From NCBI RefSeq assembly GCF_000308855.1, contig NZ_BAGM01000076.1, forward strand, positions 1 to 64,000: DNA of 64,000 nucleotides. The letters are read 5' to 3'. Shown in pieces: positions 1-12,169 of this stretch. Every line of letters begins with the position of its first letter. Positions within the stretch are counted from its first letter, which is position 1. Source of the DNA: Nocardia veterana NBRC 100344 (GTDB lineage Bacteria; Actinomycetota; Actinomycetes; Mycobacteriales; Mycobacteriaceae). The notes under the pieces were generated by a model, which saw nothing but the letters and a program-made list of their open reading frames with translations, was not told the origin of the DNA and made no database searches. The position numbers were made by a program, and so were the translations under genes.

Positions 1-1491
1 ATTCACCACGGCCCATTCCCGGAGCCGAGAACGTTGCGCCACAACGGCTTCCGGTGATCGCCCGCAGACCACCCAGGGCACCACAGTGGGCACCGCGGCG
101 TCCGCCGCGTGACCGTTTGCCGTCGGCGCGGGCTCGGGCCGAGAGACTACGTCCGCCGGAGCCTCTTCCACGATGACATGCGCATTGGTACCGCTGATCC
201 CGAACGACGACACACCAGCCCGCCGCACCCGTCCGGCCTCGACCGGCCACGGCTGCTCGTCGACGAGCAATCGCACGTCACCGGCCGCCCAGTCCACATG
301 CGGGCTGGGTGCGTCCACATGCAAGGTGCGCGGCAGGGTTTCGTGCCGGAAGGCCTCGAGGATCTTGATGATGCCGGCGACGCCCGCTGCCGCCTGGGCG
401 TGGCCCATATTCGACTTCACCGACCCCAACCACAACGGACGATCCCGATCCCGACCCCGCCCATACACCGCCAACAACGCCTGCGCCTCGATCGGATCAC
501 CCAACACCGTCCCCGTCCCATGACCCTCCACCACATCCACATCAGCCGGCCCCAGCCCGGCGTTCGCCAACGCCGCCCGAATCACCCGCACCTGCGACGG
601 ACCATTCGGCGCCGTCAAACCATTCGACGCACCATCCGAATTCACCGCCGACCCACACACCACCCCCAACACCCGACGACCCCGAGCACGCGCAACCGAC
701 AACCGCTCCAACACAACAACCCCCGCACCCTCACCCCACCCCACACCATCAGCACCCGCACCGAACGACCTACACCGACCATCCGGCGACAAGGCCTGCT
801 GCCGGGAGAACTCGACGAACAGCCAGGGCGTGGCCATCACCGTCACCCCGCCCGCCAACGCCAGATCGCACTCCCCGGCACGCAGTGCCTGACACGCTTG
901 GTGAATCGCCACCAGCGACGACGAACACGCCGTATCCACCGACACCGCCGGCCCCTCCAGACCCAGCACGTAGGCCAGCCTGCCCGAGGCCAGCGATCCG
1001 GCGCCGCCGATGCCGGCGTAGTCGTGATGCATGATCCCCGTGAAAACTCCGGTGGCGGTGCCGCTCAACGATGTCGGGTCGATTCCCGCGCGTTCCAGCG
1101 CCTCCCACGCCACCTCGAGCAGGATCCGCTGCTGCGGATCGGTGATCGCCGCCTCCCGCGGCGAAATCCCGAAGAAGCCGGCGTCGAAATCGGCCGCGTC
1201 GTAGAGGAATCCGCCGAAGCGAGTGGACGACCTGCCGTTCCGTCCGGGAACGGGGTCGTGCAGGTCGGCGGGCCAGCCGCGATCGGTGGGGAATTCACCG
1301 ACGACATCGCGTCCGGTCGCCAGCATCTCCCAGAAGGTGTCCGGCGAGTCGATCCCGCCGGGGTACCGGCATCCCGTGCCCACGACGGCGATCGGTTCGG
1401 TGGCGCGCATCGCGGCCAGCTCCTGCCGGAGGTGGGCGTTCTCCTTCGCCGACACCCGAAGCGCGTGCAGCAGTTCGTCGTTCGAGGTCAT
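1..1491 (-). CDS. Modular type I PKS, N-terminal part (docking helix, KS); truncated by window edge
   Basis: Fifth PKS gene of the operon; only its first 497 codons are inside the window. The ATG at 1491-1489 overlaps the stop of the preceding PKS gene as ATGA, so translation is probably coupled. The product opens with a short charged docking helix (about residues 1-28) and then a ketosynthase (about 30-455). The KS has the TACSSS cysteine motif near residue 187, an HGTGT motif and a KSNMGH motif, so all three KS catalytic positions look intact. The sequence ends in the KS-AT linker; AT and later domains lie beyond base 1. Bases 409-783 are identical to a stretch of the KS of the second module (22773-23147), and codon use there is T/G-ended, unlike the rest of the gene. 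KS identity is certain; module composition after the KS is unknown. Confidence 0.95.
   Translation of the reverse strand, partial: MTSNDELLHALRVSAKENAHLRQELAAMRATEPIAVVGTGCRYPGGIDSPDTFWEMLATGRDVVGEFPTDRGWPADLHDPVPGRNGRSSTRFGGFLYDAADFDAGFFGISPREAAITDPQQRILLEVAWEALERAGIDPTSLSGTATGVFTGIMHHDYAGIGGAGSLASGRLAYVLGLEGPAVSVDTACSSSLVAIHQACQALRAGECDLALAGGVTVMATPWLFVEFSRQQALSPDGRCRSFGAGADGVGWGEGAGVVVLERLSVARARGRRVLGVVCGSAVNSDGASNGLTAPNGPSQVRVIRAALANAGLGPADVDVVEGHGTGTVLGDPIEAQALLAVYGRGRDRDRPLWLGSVKSNMGHAQAAAGVAGIIKILEAFRHETLPRTLHVDAPSPHVDWAAGDVRLLVDEQPWPVEAGRVRRAGVSSFGISGTNAHVIVEEAPADVVSRPEPAPTANGHAADAAVPTVVPWVVCGRSPEAVVAQRSRLREWAVVN
409..783. repeat. 375-bp perfect repeat, copy 1 (GRINS-like skewed tract in KS)
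   Basis: Base-for-base identical to 22773-23147; the copies diverge just outside (784 is C where the other copy has G). It encodes about 125 residues of KS, from the [13 protein letters not shown] region to the KSN motif. The plus strand is extremely C- and A-rich: bases 421-480 hold 31 C, 9 G, 17 A and 3 T. The matching KS segment of the neighbouring gene at 5761-5820 holds 22 C, 22 G, 7 A and 9 T. Repetition plus strand skew inside PKS genes matches the described GRINS class (genetic repeats of intense nucleotide skews). Confidence 0.93.
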
Positions 1492-4400
1492 GCTTGCTCC
1501 CGTTCCGGACGACTGCGAGTGGCCAGCACATGCCGCACCAGTTCACTCGGATCCATCTCGTCGATCGCCGAGTCGACCGGGCCTGCGAGTGGCTCCGGCG
1601 CGGGTGCGGCGGTGTCGGTGAGGCGCAGCAACGAATCGAGCAAGCCGCTGCCGCGCAGCTCGGCTATCGGGATCGTGGCCAATCGGCGGCGAATTTCGGA
1701 TTCGTCCGGCACCCGCGGAGCCTGTTCGCCGACACCGAAGCCGAGGCTGTCGAGTAGCCAGTCCGACAGTTTCGCGATGGTGGGATAGTCGAAGACCGTG
1801 GCGATGCCGACCGTCGTCCCGGTCGCGGCCCGGAGCTTGTTGCGCAGTTCGATCGCGGCCAGCGAGTCGAATCCGAGGTCACTGAACGCGGTGTCCGGAT
1901 CGATATCCGCCGGTGCGGCGTGGCCCAGCACCTCGGCCACCAGGCGGCGCAGCTCGGTCAGCAGATAGTCACGCCGCTGCTCGGGCGCCACGGCGGCGAG
2001 TGTGTCCTTGTCCGCCGATGCCGCGGCCGTCGCCCGGCGGCGGCCCGTGGCCGGAGCCAGTCCGCGCAGCAGGGCGGGCAATTCGGCCGGGTCGCCGAGC
2101 ATCGCGGTGCGTTCGATCCGGACGGGCACAACCGCGGCGTCGGGTCCGGTGGCGGCGATGTCGAACAACCGCAATGCGCCTTCCCGGGCCAACGGCAGTA
2201 CTCCGCTGCGGCGAATGCGCCGCATTCCGGTCTCGGTGACCTCGAGGCCCATCAGCGCACCCGCCCAGGGGCCCCACGCCATCGAGGTCGCCGCGGCTCC
2301 GTGCGCCCGGCGGTGCGCGGCGAGTGCGTCGAGGAATACGTTGCCCGCGGCGTAGCCACCTTGACCGGAGGCCAGGATCAGCCCACCCGCCGAAGAGAAC
2401 AGCGCGAAGAGTTCGATCTCCGTGTCCGCGGTGAGTTCGTGCAGATTCCAGGCGCCGTCGACCTTGGCGGCGAACACCCGGTCGAGCTGCTCCGCGGTCA
2501 GCGAGTCGATGACACCGGCGTCGAAGATGCCCGCGGTGTGCACGATACCGGCGAGCGGTGCGTCGGCGGGAAGGTCGTCGAGCATTCGCCGGACCGCCTC
2601 CCGATCGGCGACGTCGCAGGCCACCAGGTTCACCCTCGCGCCGAGGTCGGTCAGCTGCGCGCACAGTTCCGCCGCGCCGGGCGCCTCGACGCCGCGCCGT
2701 GACACCAGCGTCAGGCACCGGGCGCCGTGGTCGCGGACCAGATGCTCGGCCATCCAGGCTCCGAGCACTCCGGTGCCGCCGGTGATGAGAATCGTTCCGG
2801 CGGAACAGATCCGGTCGATGTCCGGTTCCGGCGCCCGCTCGGGCAGGGGCGCCAGTCGCGGTATCAGGAACCGGCCCGCGCGCACCGCGATCTCCGGCTC
2901 CGCCGTCGCGATCAGCGCGCCGATACCGGCGTCGGACTCGGAATCGGTGTCGGCCACAATGATCCGGCCGGGTTGTTCGGCCTGAGCCGACCGGACCAGT
3001 CCCCACACGGCCGCCGCCGCCAGATCGGTGACATCCTCGCCGGGTAACGCGACCGCCCCGCGGGTCAACACCAGCAGCCGGCTGTCGGCGAACCGCTCCT
3101 CCCTGGCGAATGCCTGCAGGACTGCGAGCACACGACCGGCCATCGCACGCACCCGCGCCGGTACCCCGCCCGCATCGCCACGGCAGCGCAGCACCAGGAC
3201 GGGGGTCACGTCACCACCCTCGGTGACCGTCTCCCACGTCGCCCACGGGGTGCCGGCGTCGCTTCCGGGCTCGATCGGGTTCCATTCGACGCGCCACAGC
3301 GAATTGTTCTCCGGAGCAGGAATGGTCAACTGGTCGGGTGCGATCGCCCGCCCCAGCACTCGACGTGCGGTGAGGACCGGCCGGCCCGCCTCGTCCCCGA
3401 CCGTGACCGAAAACCCGTCGACCCCTTCGGGTGTCAGCCGGACCCGGACGGCGGTCGCGCCGGTGGCATGTAGCGCCAGGTCCTGCCAGGCGAACGGCAA
3501 CATCGTCGTCTCACCGTCGGTGGCCAGCAGAGCGGTGTGCAGGACGGCGTCCAGCAGCGCCGGATGGATCCCGAACCCCTCGGGATCGGCCACCCCGGAC
3601 GGCAGGACGACCTCGGCGAACACCTCCGACCCGGCGAGCCACAGCCGACGGACGCCACGGAAGGCCGGTCCGTAACCGAATCCCCGGCCGGCCAGCCGGT
3701 CGTAGCGCTCGGCCACGTCCACGGCGGTCGCCCCGGGCGGTGGCCAAGGTCCGAAATCGGCGGCGGGACAGGGTGATTGCTCCTCGGCGAGGGTGGCTTC
3801 GGCATGCAGGGTCCACGCCGAGCGCTCGCCGGCACCGTCGGGCCGCGCGTACACCGCGATCGTGCGCTCATCGCCGGTGCCCGCGTCCGTCCCACCGACC
3901 GCGACCTGCACCGCGACCCCACCGGTCTCGGGGATGACGAGCGGGGCCTGAATCGTCATGTCCCGCACCAACGCGCCGCCCGTTTCGTCCGATGCCCGCA
4001 GCACGAGCTCGGCGAATCCGGCACCCGGGAGCACCGCGTGACCGAAGACCCGGTGATCGGCCAGCCACGGGTGCGATGCCAGCGACAACCGCCCGGTCAG
4101 CACGACCCCGCCGAACGCCGGCGTCTCCAGCACTGTGCCGGTCAGCGGATGACCGGAGGCACTCAGGCCCGCGCCCGCGGCATCGGTGCCGGTGATCCAA
4201 TACCGTTGATGCCGAAACGGATACGGCGGCAGGTCGATCCGGCGAGCGCGCGTCCCCTCGAAGTACCGCGACCACCCGACGGTTCCGCCCGTCTCGTGCA
4301 ATCGGCCCAGCCCGCGGATCATCGAGTCCACTTCGTGCTCGCCGCGCAGCAGCGCGACCGGTTCGACGCCGTCGCTCCCACCGGACACCATGGCAGACAA

Positions 4401-6812
4401 TGCCGTTCCCGGCCCCACCTCGACGACATGTGTGCCCCCGCTCGCCGCGGCCGTTCCCACCGCGTCCCCGAATCGCACCGGCCGCCGCAGATTCCGTCGC
4501 CAGTAGTCGGGGGTTCCGAAATCGTCGCCGGCGAGATCGCCGGTGACCGTCGAGATGATCCGCGACGGCGCCGCGACGGTGATGTCGGCGATCTCCGCGG
4601 TGAACGAGTCCAGAATCGGATCCATTGCCGCGGAGTGGAAGGCGTGCGACACCGGCAGGCTTCGCACCGGACGGCCCCGGCGCGCGAGTTCCCCGGCGAG
4701 GGTGGTCAGGACCTCGGCCGGACCGGACAGCACCACGGCCTCGGCCCCGTTCACCGCCGCGATCTCGACCTCGCTAGGAAGCAGCGGAACCAGTTCGGCT
4801 TCGCCGGCCGCGACCGCGAGCATCCCGCCACCGGCCGGAAGCGTGCGCATCAGCCGTGCGCGCGCGGCGACGACGCGCGCGGCATCCGCGAGCGACAGCA
4901 CACCGCCGGCCCAGGCCGCCGCGATCTCGCCGACCGAATGGCCGAGCAGAAGGTCCGGCCGCACCCCCCAGGAGGCCAGCAGTTCGGTCAGCGCGACCTC
5001 CAGTGCGAACAGGCCGGTCTGCGCGACCGCCGTGTCCGCCACGCCCTGCGCGTCGTCGCCCCACAGCACCGGCAACACCGGAACCGGCAGATGCGCCGAC
5101 ACCGCGCTCAGAGCCTCGTCGAATGCTCGCCGGAAGACGCCGAATGCGGAATACAATTCACGCCCCATGCCGAGGCGCTGCGAGCCCTGCCCCGGGAACA
5201 CGAACACCGTCCGCCCGGCAACCGCCCGCCGCACCGTCATCTCCGGCAGCGCCGCCAGCAACTCGTCCCGATCGGCGCCGACAACCACGGCGCGGTAGTC
5301 GAGGGCGGCCCGATCGGCAAGCGACACAGCGATATCCGCGGCATCCAGATCAGGATTCGACCGGACCAGCGCGCGCATGCGGTCGGCCTGGGCGTGCACC
5401 GCATCGACGGTCCGACCGGCGAACACCCACGGTATGAGCGGCGGAGCCGGCTCTGCCCCGCCGGTTTCCGCCGGGACGGGCGGCTCCTCGACGATCACGT
5501 GCGCGTTGGTGCCGCTGATTCCGAACGATGAAACCCCCGCACGCCGCGGCCGTGTCCCGCGCACCCACGGCTGCGCTTCGGTGAGCAGCCGGACCGTGCC
5601 CGCCGACCAGTCCACATGTCGGCTCGGGGCATCGACGTGCAGGGTGGGCGGCAGCACGCCGTGTCGCATCGCCATGGCCATCTTCAGCACGCCGGCGATT
5701 CCCGCGGCCGCCTGGGTGTGCCCGATATTCGATTTCACCGAGCCCAGCCACAGCGGTGCCGTGCGGTCGCGGCCGTAGACCGTTACCAGCGCGCGCGCCT
5801 CGATCGGATCGCCCAGCGTGGTGCCGGTGCCGTGGCCCTCCACCGCGTCGATATCGGCGGCGGTCAGGCCCGCATTCGCCAGCGCGGCCCGGATCACCCG
5901 TTCCTGCGACGGCCCGTTCGGTGCGGTCAACCCGTTGCTGGCGCCGTCCTGATTCACCGCCGAGCCACGGATCACGGCCAGAATCCGCCGACCGTTGCGC
6001 AGCGCGTCGGACAGGCGTTCCGCGACGACGACCGCGACACCTTCGGCCCAGCCCACCCCGTCGGCGGCGGCCGCGAACGATTTGCACCGGCCGTCGGCGG
6101 ACAGCCCCCGCTGCCGCGACATCTCGACGAACACCGCGGGCGTGGCCATCACGGTCACCCCACCCACCAGTGCCAGACCGCATTCCCGCGCTCGCAGCGC
6201 CGCGGCCGCCTGATGCAATGCGACCAGCGACGAGGAGCAGGCGGTGTCGATGGTGAGCGCCGGACCGGTGAGGCCGAGCGCGTACGCCACCCGGCCGGAG
6301 ACCACCGACCCGAGCTGGTTGCGGTGCCCGTAGTCGTGGTACATCACGCCCGCGTAGACACCGGTGTCGCTGCCGCGCAGTGACACCGGGTCGATCCGCG
6401 CATCCTCGAGCGCTTCCCAGGAGGTCTCCAGGAGTTGCCGCTGCTGCGGATCGATCGCGGCCGCCTCACGGGGGCTGACACCGAAGAATCCGGCGTCGAA
6501 ATCGCCTGCGTCATAGAGGAATCCGCCCTCGCACACGGTCGATCGACCGACGGCATCCGGATCGGGGTCGTACAGATCCGCGGGCCAGCCGCGGTCCTGT
6601 GGGAAGCCACCGATGCCGTCGCGACCCGCGGACACCAGATCCCACAACTCCTCGCGCGAGCGCACCCCGCCCGGGAGCCGGCATGCGCCGCCGACCAGCG
6701 CGATGGGTTCGGTGGCCGCGGCGACCAGCCGCGCGTTGTGCTCACGCAGCGCGTCCAGTTCCAGCGCCGCGCGCCGCAGCGCCTCGGTCATCCGGTCCTC
6801 TGATCGGGTCAT
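1488..6812 (-). CDS. Type I PKS, one module KS-AT-DH-KR-ACP
   Basis: Single extension module of 1774 residues. Order seen: N-terminal docking helix (1-33), KS (about 35-450, TACSSS, HGTGT, KSNIGH), AT (about 535-830), DH (about 885-1150), KR (about 1180-1530), ACP (about 1610-1690, LGFDSL serine near 1646) and a C-terminal docking region ending in an acidic EMDPSEL segment. The AT has GHSVGE and a downstream HAFH, the malonyl-CoA pattern. The DH keeps the canonical HxxxGxxxxP ([10 protein letters not shown]) and the [10 protein letters not shown] aspartate motif, so dehydration is expected. The KR keeps its nucleotide-binding TGGTGVLG, Ser and Tyr, but the LDD stereo-motif is replaced (FDA), unlike the other KRs here. 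The start ATG at 6812 overlaps the previous stop by 4 bp. Extender and reduction calls are family-based predictions. Confidence 0.96.
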   Translation of the reverse strand: MTRSEDRMTEALRRAALELDALREHNARLVAAATEPIALVGGACRLPGGVRSREELWDLVSAGRDGIGGFPQDRGWPADLYDPDPDAVGRSTVCEGGFLYDAGDFDAGFFGVSPREAAAIDPQQRQLLETSWEALEDARIDPVSLRGSDTGVYAGVMYHDYGHRNQLGSVVSGRVAYALGLTGPALTIDTACSSSLVALHQAAAALRARECGLALVGGVTVMATPAVFVEMSRQRGLSADGRCKSFAAAADGVGWAEGVAVVVAERLSDALRNGRRILAVIRGSAVNQDGASNGLTAPNGPSQERVIRAALANAGLTAADIDAVEGHGTGTTLGDPIEARALVTVYGRDRTAPLWLGSVKSNIGHTQAAAGIAGVLKMAMAMRHGVLPPTLHVDAPSRHVDWSAGTVRLLTEAQPWVRGTRPRRAGVSSFGISGTNAHVIVEEPPVPAETGGAEPAPPLIPWVFAGRTVDAVHAQADRMRALVRSNPDLDAADIAVSLADRAALDYRAVVVGADRDELLAALPEMTVRRAVAGRTVFVFPGQGSQRLGMGRELYSAFGVFRRAFDEALSAVSAHLPVPVLPVLWGDDAQGVADTAVAQTGLFALEVALTELLASWGVRPDLLLGHSVGEIAAAWAGGVLSLADAARVVAARARLMRTLPAGGGMLAVAAGEAELVPLLPSEVEIAAVNGAEAVVLSGPAEVLTTLAGELARRGRPVRSLPVSHAFHSAAMDPILDSFTAEIADITVAAPSRIISTVTGDLAGDDFGTPDYWRRNLRRPVRFGDAVGTAAASGGTHVVEVGPGTALSAMVSGGSDGVEPVALLRGEHEVDSMIRGLGRLHETGGTVGWSRYFEGTRARRIDLPPYPFRHQRYWITGTDAAGAGLSASGHPLTGTVLETPAFGGVVLTGRLSLASHPWLADHRVFGHAVLPGAGFAELVLRASDETGGALVRDMTIQAPLVIPETGGVAVQVAVGGTDAGTGDERTIAVYARPDGAGERSAWTLHAEATLAEEQSPCPAADFGPWPPPGATAVDVAERYDRLAGRGFGYGPAFRGVRRLWLAGSEVFAEVVLPSGVADPEGFGIHPALLDAVLHTALLATDGETTMLPFAWQDLALHATGATAVRVRLTPEGVDGFSVTVGDEAGRPVLTARRVLGRAIAPDQLTIPAPENNSLWRVEWNPIEPGSDAGTPWATWETVTEGGDVTPVLVLRCRGDAGGVPARVRAMAGRVLAVLQAFAREERFADSRLLVLTRGAVALPGEDVTDLAAAAVWGLVRSAQAEQPGRIIVADTDSESDAGIGALIATAEPEIAVRAGRFLIPRLAPLPERAPEPDIDRICSAGTILITGGTGVLGAWMAEHLVRDHGARCLTLVSRRGVEAPGAAELCAQLTDLGARVNLVACDVADREAVRRMLDDLPADAPLAGIVHTAGIFDAGVIDSLTAEQLDRVFAAKVDGAWNLHELTADTEIELFALFSSAGGLILASGQGGYAAGNVFLDALAAHRRAHGAAATSMAWGPWAGALMGLEVTETGMRRIRRSGVLPLAREGALRLFDIAATGPDAAVVPVRIERTAMLGDPAELPALLRGLAPATGRRRATAAASADKDTLAAVAPEQRRDYLLTELRRLVAEVLGHAAPADIDPDTAFSDLGFDSLAAIELRNKLRAATGTTVGIATVFDYPTIAKLSDWLLDSLGFGVGEQAPRVPDESEIRRRLATIPIAELRGSGLLDSLLRLTDTAAPAPEPLAGPVDSAIDEMDPSELVRHVLATRSRPEREQA

Positions 6813-9800
6813 GACGCACCCTCACTGTCCGATTCGCCGAGCAGCAGCCGAACCAAGCTGTCGGAGTCCATATCCCGGATCCGGTCGGCTCGGTCGTCGC
6901 GCCCGGGGTGGCTCGGGTCCGCGCCCGCGGCGAGATCGAGCAACGGGTCGAGCAGTCCGGCGCTACGCAGTCGCTGCACCGGAATCGAGGCGATGGTCGC
7001 CCGAATGCGTTCGTCTTCGGACAGATCCGATGCGTCCGTGCCGTCCGGGAATCGGCCCGTCAGATACTCACCGATCGCCTGCGGGGTCGGGTAGTCGAAG
7101 ATGACGGTCGCGGGCAGATCCACGCCACTCGCCGCCCGGATCCGGTTGCGGAATTCGATCGCACCGAGCGAATCGAAGCCCAGCTCCTGGAACGAGCGGT
7201 CCGGCGGTATCGCCTGCGGACCGGTATGGCCCAGGACGACCGCGGCCGATCCCCGAATCAGGTCCATGATCCGCACGCGCCGCTGGTCCGGCGGCAGCCC
7301 CGCGAGATCGATGGCGCGGACCGGTGCTCCCGTACCGCTCGCCCGACGACGGGCCGGGACGAGGGCGGAGAGGATCGGCGGCACCGGACGGTCCGATTCG
7401 GCGGCGGCGAGATTCACCCGGATCGGAACCACCAGGTCGTTCCCCGACCGCACGGCGGCATCGAAGGCGGCCAGCGCCGCGGCCGGTTCGAGTTCGCCGA
7501 TTCCACCGCGTGCGGTGCGCCGCCGGGCCGTCTCGTCGACCCGACCGGCCATCCCGCCCGGACCCGCCCACGGTCCCCAGGCCAGCGACAGCGCCGGCAG
7601 GCCTCGCGCCCGGCGGTACGAGGCGAGTGCGTCCAGGTAGCTGTTCGCGGCGGCGTAGTTGCCCTGCCCGGGGGCGCCGAGTACACCGGCGGCCGACGAG
7701 AACAGCACGAACAGCGACAGCTCGAAGGCGCGAGTGGCGCGGTGCAGATTCCAGGCACCGGCCACCTTGGGGGCCAGCACCGCGCCGAGACGTTCGGGAG
7801 TCAGTGTGGTCACGATCCCGTCGTCCAACACACCGGCGGCGTGGACGACACCGGCCAGCCGGCCGTCGGCGGCGACGGTTGTGATCAAGCGCTCCACGGC
7901 GGCCGGATCGCTGACATCACAGCTCTCGATCCGGACTCGCGCGCCGGCCGCGGCCAGGTCGGTCGCGAGTTCCGTTGCGCCGGAAGCACCGTCACCGCGT
8001 CGGCTCGTCAGCACCAGATCGCGCACACCGTGCACAGCGACCAGATGCCGGGCGACGGCAGCGCCGAGCACACCGGTCCCACCGGTGATCAGTACCGCAC
8101 CGTCGAGTGCCGCAGGCTCGGTCCCGGCACGGCGCCGGTCGGCGAGCGGGGATGCACCGCCCGCGCCGATCGAGGGTGCCGGAATCAGGCGCGGCACCCG
8201 AAACTCGTTGTCGCGCAGCAGCACTTGTGGCTCTCCCGCGCCCACCAGGGCGGCGATCACACCATCGTCGACCGCGACATCGATGTCCGCGAGGACGAAC
8301 CGGCCCGGTTCCTCGTTCTGCGCCGACCGAACCAGACCCCAGATCGCGGCAGCGACCGGATCGGTGACCACGTGATCGGGCCCAACGACCGCGCCGCGGG
8401 TGACGACGACGAAGCGGGTGCGCGCATAGCGCGGGTCACCGATCGCCGCCTGCAGCATCCGCAGCACACCCGTCGTGGCTTCGCGCACCGCAGCGGCCTG
8501 ATCCGCTTCCTCAGCAGCACAGCGGAATTCGTACACAACGACTTCCGGAGCGGCCGGATCGGGTGTGTCCGGGGACCATCCGGCCCAGCTCATCGGCGTC
8601 GGATCGATCCGGCCCGTCGGCTGCCACTCGACGGTGTGCAGGATTCGTTCGATCGCCGGCTCGGCCGCGGCGGCCGCCGCGGGGCGGAGCAGTAGCGAAC
8701 GGGCCGACAGAACCGGCAGACCGCCCTCGTCGAAAATATCGACAGCGGCCCGTTCGCGGCCCCTGATCCGCGCACGCACTGTGGTGTGGCCGGTCGATCG
8801 AGCCGCGATGCCTTCCCAGACGAACGGCACCAGCGGGGTGGCGCCCGCGTCCGGGCCATCGGCCGCCAGTGCATGCAGCACCGTGTCGAACAGTCCGGGA
8901 TGGAGCACGAACCGGTCGGCGGCGGAGGTGTTCCCGGTCAGCCGGGCCTCGGCGAACAGGTCGTCGCCGCGGGTGAAGACCCGGTGCAGGCCGCGGAAGG
9001 CTGGACCGTATTCGTAGCCGGCGGCGGCGAGCCGCTCGTGCAGGTCGTCCACGGCGATCTCCACCGCGCCCGCCGGTGGCCATGCGGGCAACTCGGGTGC
9101 TGTGGGTTCGGCGGCGTCCTCGGCGAGCAGCCCTTCGGCGTGACGGGTCCACGGACCGTTGTGGTCCCGGGCGGCATAGATTTCGAATTGTCTCGTCCGG
9201 GTGCCGTCCTCGCCGCGCACGACGACCTGTACCGCTACCTCGCCGTGGTCGGGGATCACGAGTGGTTCGCGCAGAATCAGTTCACGGACCGAATCGCATC
9301 CGGCCTCGGCCGCGGCCGCCGCGGCCAGCTCCGCGAATCCGGTTGCCGGAAAGAGCAGGTGTCCGGCGATGCGGTGATCGGCCAGCCAGGGCTGATCGGC
9401 CACCGACAGCCGCCCGGTGCAGCGCAATCCACCGGTGTCGGGCTCGACCACCAGCGCGGTCAGCACCGGATGCGGCAGGGACGCGAGCCCGGCATCGGCG
9501 CGTGCGCTGTGGGAGGGCTGAAGCCAGAAGTGTTGCCGCTGAAACGCATACGTCGGCAGGTCCACGCGACGGCCACCGGAACGGGCCAGTACCCGCCGCC
9601 AGTCGACCGTCCCGTTCGCGGTCCACAGCCTGCCCAGTCCGGTCAGCAGGGATCGGGCCTCCGGATCCCGTTGCCGCAGTAGCGGTATGACCGCAACCGC
9701 CGACTCCGATGTCCGGCCGGCGATGTCCGCGATCACCGCCGACGTCGACGCGCCGGGACCGACCTCGACGAAGCGTGCCGCACCGGCGCTCAGCGCCGTC

Positions 9801-12169
9801 TCGACGGCATCGGCGAAGCGGACCGTCTCGCGGACCTGGCGCACCCAGTACCCCGGATCGGTGAACAGCTCCGACTCGACGCGCCCAGTCACCGTCGACA
9901 CCATCGTCGGACCGGGTGCGTGCCAGTCCAGCTCCGCGCATACCGCGGCGAACTCGCCGAGTATCGGGTCCATCAGAGCGGAGTGGAAGGCATGTGACAC
10001 CCGCAGGCGGCGGCAGCGGCGGCCGTCCCACCGGCGTTCGAGCTCGGCGATATCGGCCTGCGGACCGGAGACCACCACCGACTCCGGGCCGTTCACCGCC
10101 GCGACCGACACCGCCGCGGGAAGGTCTCCGATCGCGTCGGCACCGAGATCCACCGCGAGCATCGCCCCACCGGGCGGGAGTGCGGCCATCAATCGTCCCC
10201 GGGCACGAACCAGCCGGACCGCGTCGGGCAGCGACAGCACCCCCGCGACGTGCGCGGCGGCTATCTCCCCGACCGAGTGACCCAGCACCAGATCCGGTGT
10301 CACACCCCAGGATTCGAGCAGCCGGAACAGCGCGACCTCGATCGCGAACACCGACAGCTGCGTGTTGTCCGTCGCGTCCGGATCGGTGCCGGGATCGAAA
10401 AGCCACGCCGGATCGCAGATCTCACGCAGGGTATCGGCGAAAACCGGAAAGGTCTCGTACAGCTCGCGCCCCATGGCGGGGTATTGCGCGCCCTGTCCCG
10501 GGAAGACGAACACCGTTTCCCCGGAGGGCCCGCGCCCGCCCGCGAGTCCGTCCAGCCGGCCCAGCAGTTCGTGGCGGTCCTCCCCGACGACGACCGCGCG
10601 GTATTCGAGCGCCGCCCGCCCGGCCAGGGAGACAGCGATATCCGCGGCGGTAGGTTCCGGGTGGGCCGCCAGCCACTTCCACAGCCGATCCAGCTGCCCG
10701 GCCGCGGCGCCGGGCGACCGTCCGGAAATCACCCACGCAACCACGGGCAGCGCCGGGCCATCCGGCGCCGCAACGGAGCCCGGATCACCTCCGTCCGCCC
10801 CGTCGGGCGCCTCCTCCAGAATGATGTGCGCATTGGTGCCACTGAGGCCGAACGACGACACCCCGGCGCGCCGCGGCCGGCCCGCCGACGACGGCCACTG
10901 CCGCGCTTCGGTCAGCAGTTTCACCGCACCCGAATCCCAATCCACGTGGGGCGTAGGGTTTTCGGCGTGCAACGTGCGCGGCAGCACACCGTGGCGCATC
11001 GCCTCGACGACCTTGATCACACCCGCCACACCGGACGCCGCCATGGTGTGGCCCACATTCGACTTGACCGAACCCAGCCACAGCGGCCGATCCCGATCCG
11101 GGCCGTAGGCCGACAGCAATGCCTGCACCTCGATGGGATCGCCCAGCGTGGTACCGGTTCCGTGCCCCTCCACCGCATCCACGTCCCCCGGCGACAATCC
11201 CGCATTCGCCAGCGCCGCCCGAATCACCCGCACCTGCGAGCGACCGTTCGGCGCCGTCATCCCGTTCGAGGCACCATCGGAATTCACCGCCGACCCCCGG
11301 ACCACCCCCAGCACCCGGCGCCCCGCCGCCCGCGCATCCGACAGGCGCTCCAGCACCAGCATGCCCGCCCCCTCGGCCCAGCCCACGCCGTCGGCCGCGG
11401 CGCCGAACGACCGGCATCGGCCGTCGGGAGACAACCCACGCTGCCGCGCGAACTCGGTGAACATGATCGTCACGTTGTGCACGGTGATACCGCCGACGAG
11501 CGCAAGTGCGCATTCGCCGGAACGCAACGCCTGGCACGCTTGATGCACCGCCACCAGCGACGACGAACACGCGGTATCCACCGACACCGCGGGGCCCTCC
11601 AAACCCAGCGCGTACGCCACCCGCCCCGCCACCACGCTGGCCAGGGTCCCGGACAGGCGATACCCCTCGAACTCGTGATCGTTCTGCACGCCGTACACGC
11701 AGCCGCCGACTCCGGCGAACACTCCGGTAGCGGTGCCCCGCAACGACATCGGGTCGATCCAGGCGTCCTCGAGCGCCTCCCATGCCACCTCGAGCAGAAT
11801 CCGCTGCTGCGGATCCATGGCCATCGCCTCGCGCGGCCCGATCCCGAAGAATCCGGCATCGAATTCGGCAGCGTCGTACAGGAACCCGGCCGACCGCGCG
11901 TAGGTCTTGCGCGGAGCCTCGGGATCCGGATCGAACAGGTCGGTATCCCAGCCGCGGTCGGTCGGGAATTCGCCCACCACGTCCCGCCCCGAGGTCACCA
12001 GATCCCACAGCTCGTGCCGCGACGCCACCCCACCCGGAAACCGGCAGCCCACGCCGACGATCGCGATCGGACCGTGCAGCTCGTCGTAGCGCTCGAGCCG
12101 CCGCCGCGCGGTCTGCAGTTCGAGGGTCAGCCGCTTCAGGTAGTCCAGCGTCTTGGCTTCGCGATCCAT
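6809..12169 (-). CDS. Type I PKS, one module KS-AT-DH-KR-ACP
   Basis: Single extension module of 1786 residues. Domains: docking helix with a coiled-coil look (1-32), KS (about 34-455, TACSSS), AT (about 550-850), DH (about 900-1150), KR (about 1190-1550), ACP (about 1625-1700, LGFDSL near 1665) and a C-terminal docking tail. AT motifs GHSVGE and HAFH indicate malonyl-CoA. The DH has [10 protein letters not shown] (intact HxxxGxxxxP) and an Asp in [10 protein letters not shown]. The KR has TGGTGVLG, the LDD motif (B-type, D-hydroxyl by family rules) and SSAAG..NYAAAN, so a trans double bond is the expected outcome. The ATG follows the previous gene's TAG with no gap, and a GAGGAG sits about 10 bases upstream inside that gene. 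Its KS DNA around 11190-11345 is mildly C/A-skewed on the plus strand, resembling a worn copy of the repeat seen in two other KSs. Confidence 0.96.
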   Translation of the reverse strand: MDREAKTLDYLKRLTLELQTARRRLERYDELHGPIAIVGVGCRFPGGVASRHELWDLVTSGRDVVGEFPTDRGWDTDLFDPDPEAPRKTYARSAGFLYDAAEFDAGFFGIGPREAMAMDPQQRILLEVAWEALEDAWIDPMSLRGTATGVFAGVGGCVYGVQNDHEFEGYRLSGTLASVVAGRVAYALGLEGPAVSVDTACSSSLVAVHQACQALRSGECALALVGGITVHNVTIMFTEFARQRGLSPDGRCRSFGAAADGVGWAEGAGMLVLERLSDARAAGRRVLGVVRGSAVNSDGASNGMTAPNGRSQVRVIRAALANAGLSPGDVDAVEGHGTGTTLGDPIEVQALLSAYGPDRDRPLWLGSVKSNVGHTMAASGVAGVIKVVEAMRHGVLPRTLHAENPTPHVDWDSGAVKLLTEARQWPSSAGRPRRAGVSSFGLSGTNAHIILEEAPDGADGGDPGSVAAPDGPALPVVAWVISGRSPGAAAGQLDRLWKWLAAHPEPTAADIAVSLAGRAALEYRAVVVGEDRHELLGRLDGLAGGRGPSGETVFVFPGQGAQYPAMGRELYETFPVFADTLREICDPAWLFDPGTDPDATDNTQLSVFAIEVALFRLLESWGVTPDLVLGHSVGEIAAAHVAGVLSLPDAVRLVRARGRLMAALPPGGAMLAVDLGADAIGDLPAAVSVAAVNGPESVVVSGPQADIAELERRWDGRRCRRLRVSHAFHSALMDPILGEFAAVCAELDWHAPGPTMVSTVTGRVESELFTDPGYWVRQVRETVRFADAVETALSAGAARFVEVGPGASTSAVIADIAGRTSESAVAVIPLLRQRDPEARSLLTGLGRLWTANGTVDWRRVLARSGGRRVDLPTYAFQRQHFWLQPSHSARADAGLASLPHPVLTALVVEPDTGGLRCTGRLSVADQPWLADHRIAGHLLFPATGFAELAAAAAAEAGCDSVRELILREPLVIPDHGEVAVQVVVRGEDGTRTRQFEIYAARDHNGPWTRHAEGLLAEDAAEPTAPELPAWPPAGAVEIAVDDLHERLAAAGYEYGPAFRGLHRVFTRGDDLFAEARLTGNTSAADRFVLHPGLFDTVLHALAADGPDAGATPLVPFVWEGIAARSTGHTTVRARIRGRERAAVDIFDEGGLPVLSARSLLLRPAAAAAAEPAIERILHTVEWQPTGRIDPTPMSWAGWSPDTPDPAAPEVVVYEFRCAAEEADQAAAVREATTGVLRMLQAAIGDPRYARTRFVVVTRGAVVGPDHVVTDPVAAAIWGLVRSAQNEEPGRFVLADIDVAVDDGVIAALVGAGEPQVLLRDNEFRVPRLIPAPSIGAGGASPLADRRRAGTEPAALDGAVLITGGTGVLGAAVARHLVAVHGVRDLVLTSRRGDGASGATELATDLAAAGARVRIESCDVSDPAAVERLITTVAADGRLAGVVHAAGVLDDGIVTTLTPERLGAVLAPKVAGAWNLHRATRAFELSLFVLFSSAAGVLGAPGQGNYAAANSYLDALASYRRARGLPALSLAWGPWAGPGGMAGRVDETARRRTARGGIGELEPAAALAAFDAAVRSGNDLVVPIRVNLAAAESDRPVPPILSALVPARRRASGTGAPVRAIDLAGLPPDQRRVRIMDLIRGSAAVVLGHTGPQAIPPDRSFQELGFDSLGAIEFRNRIRAASGVDLPATVIFDYPTPQAIGEYLTGRFPDGTDASDLSEDERIRATIASIPVQRLRSAGLLDPLLDLAAGADPSHPGRDDRADRIRDMDSDSLVRLLLGESDSEGAS

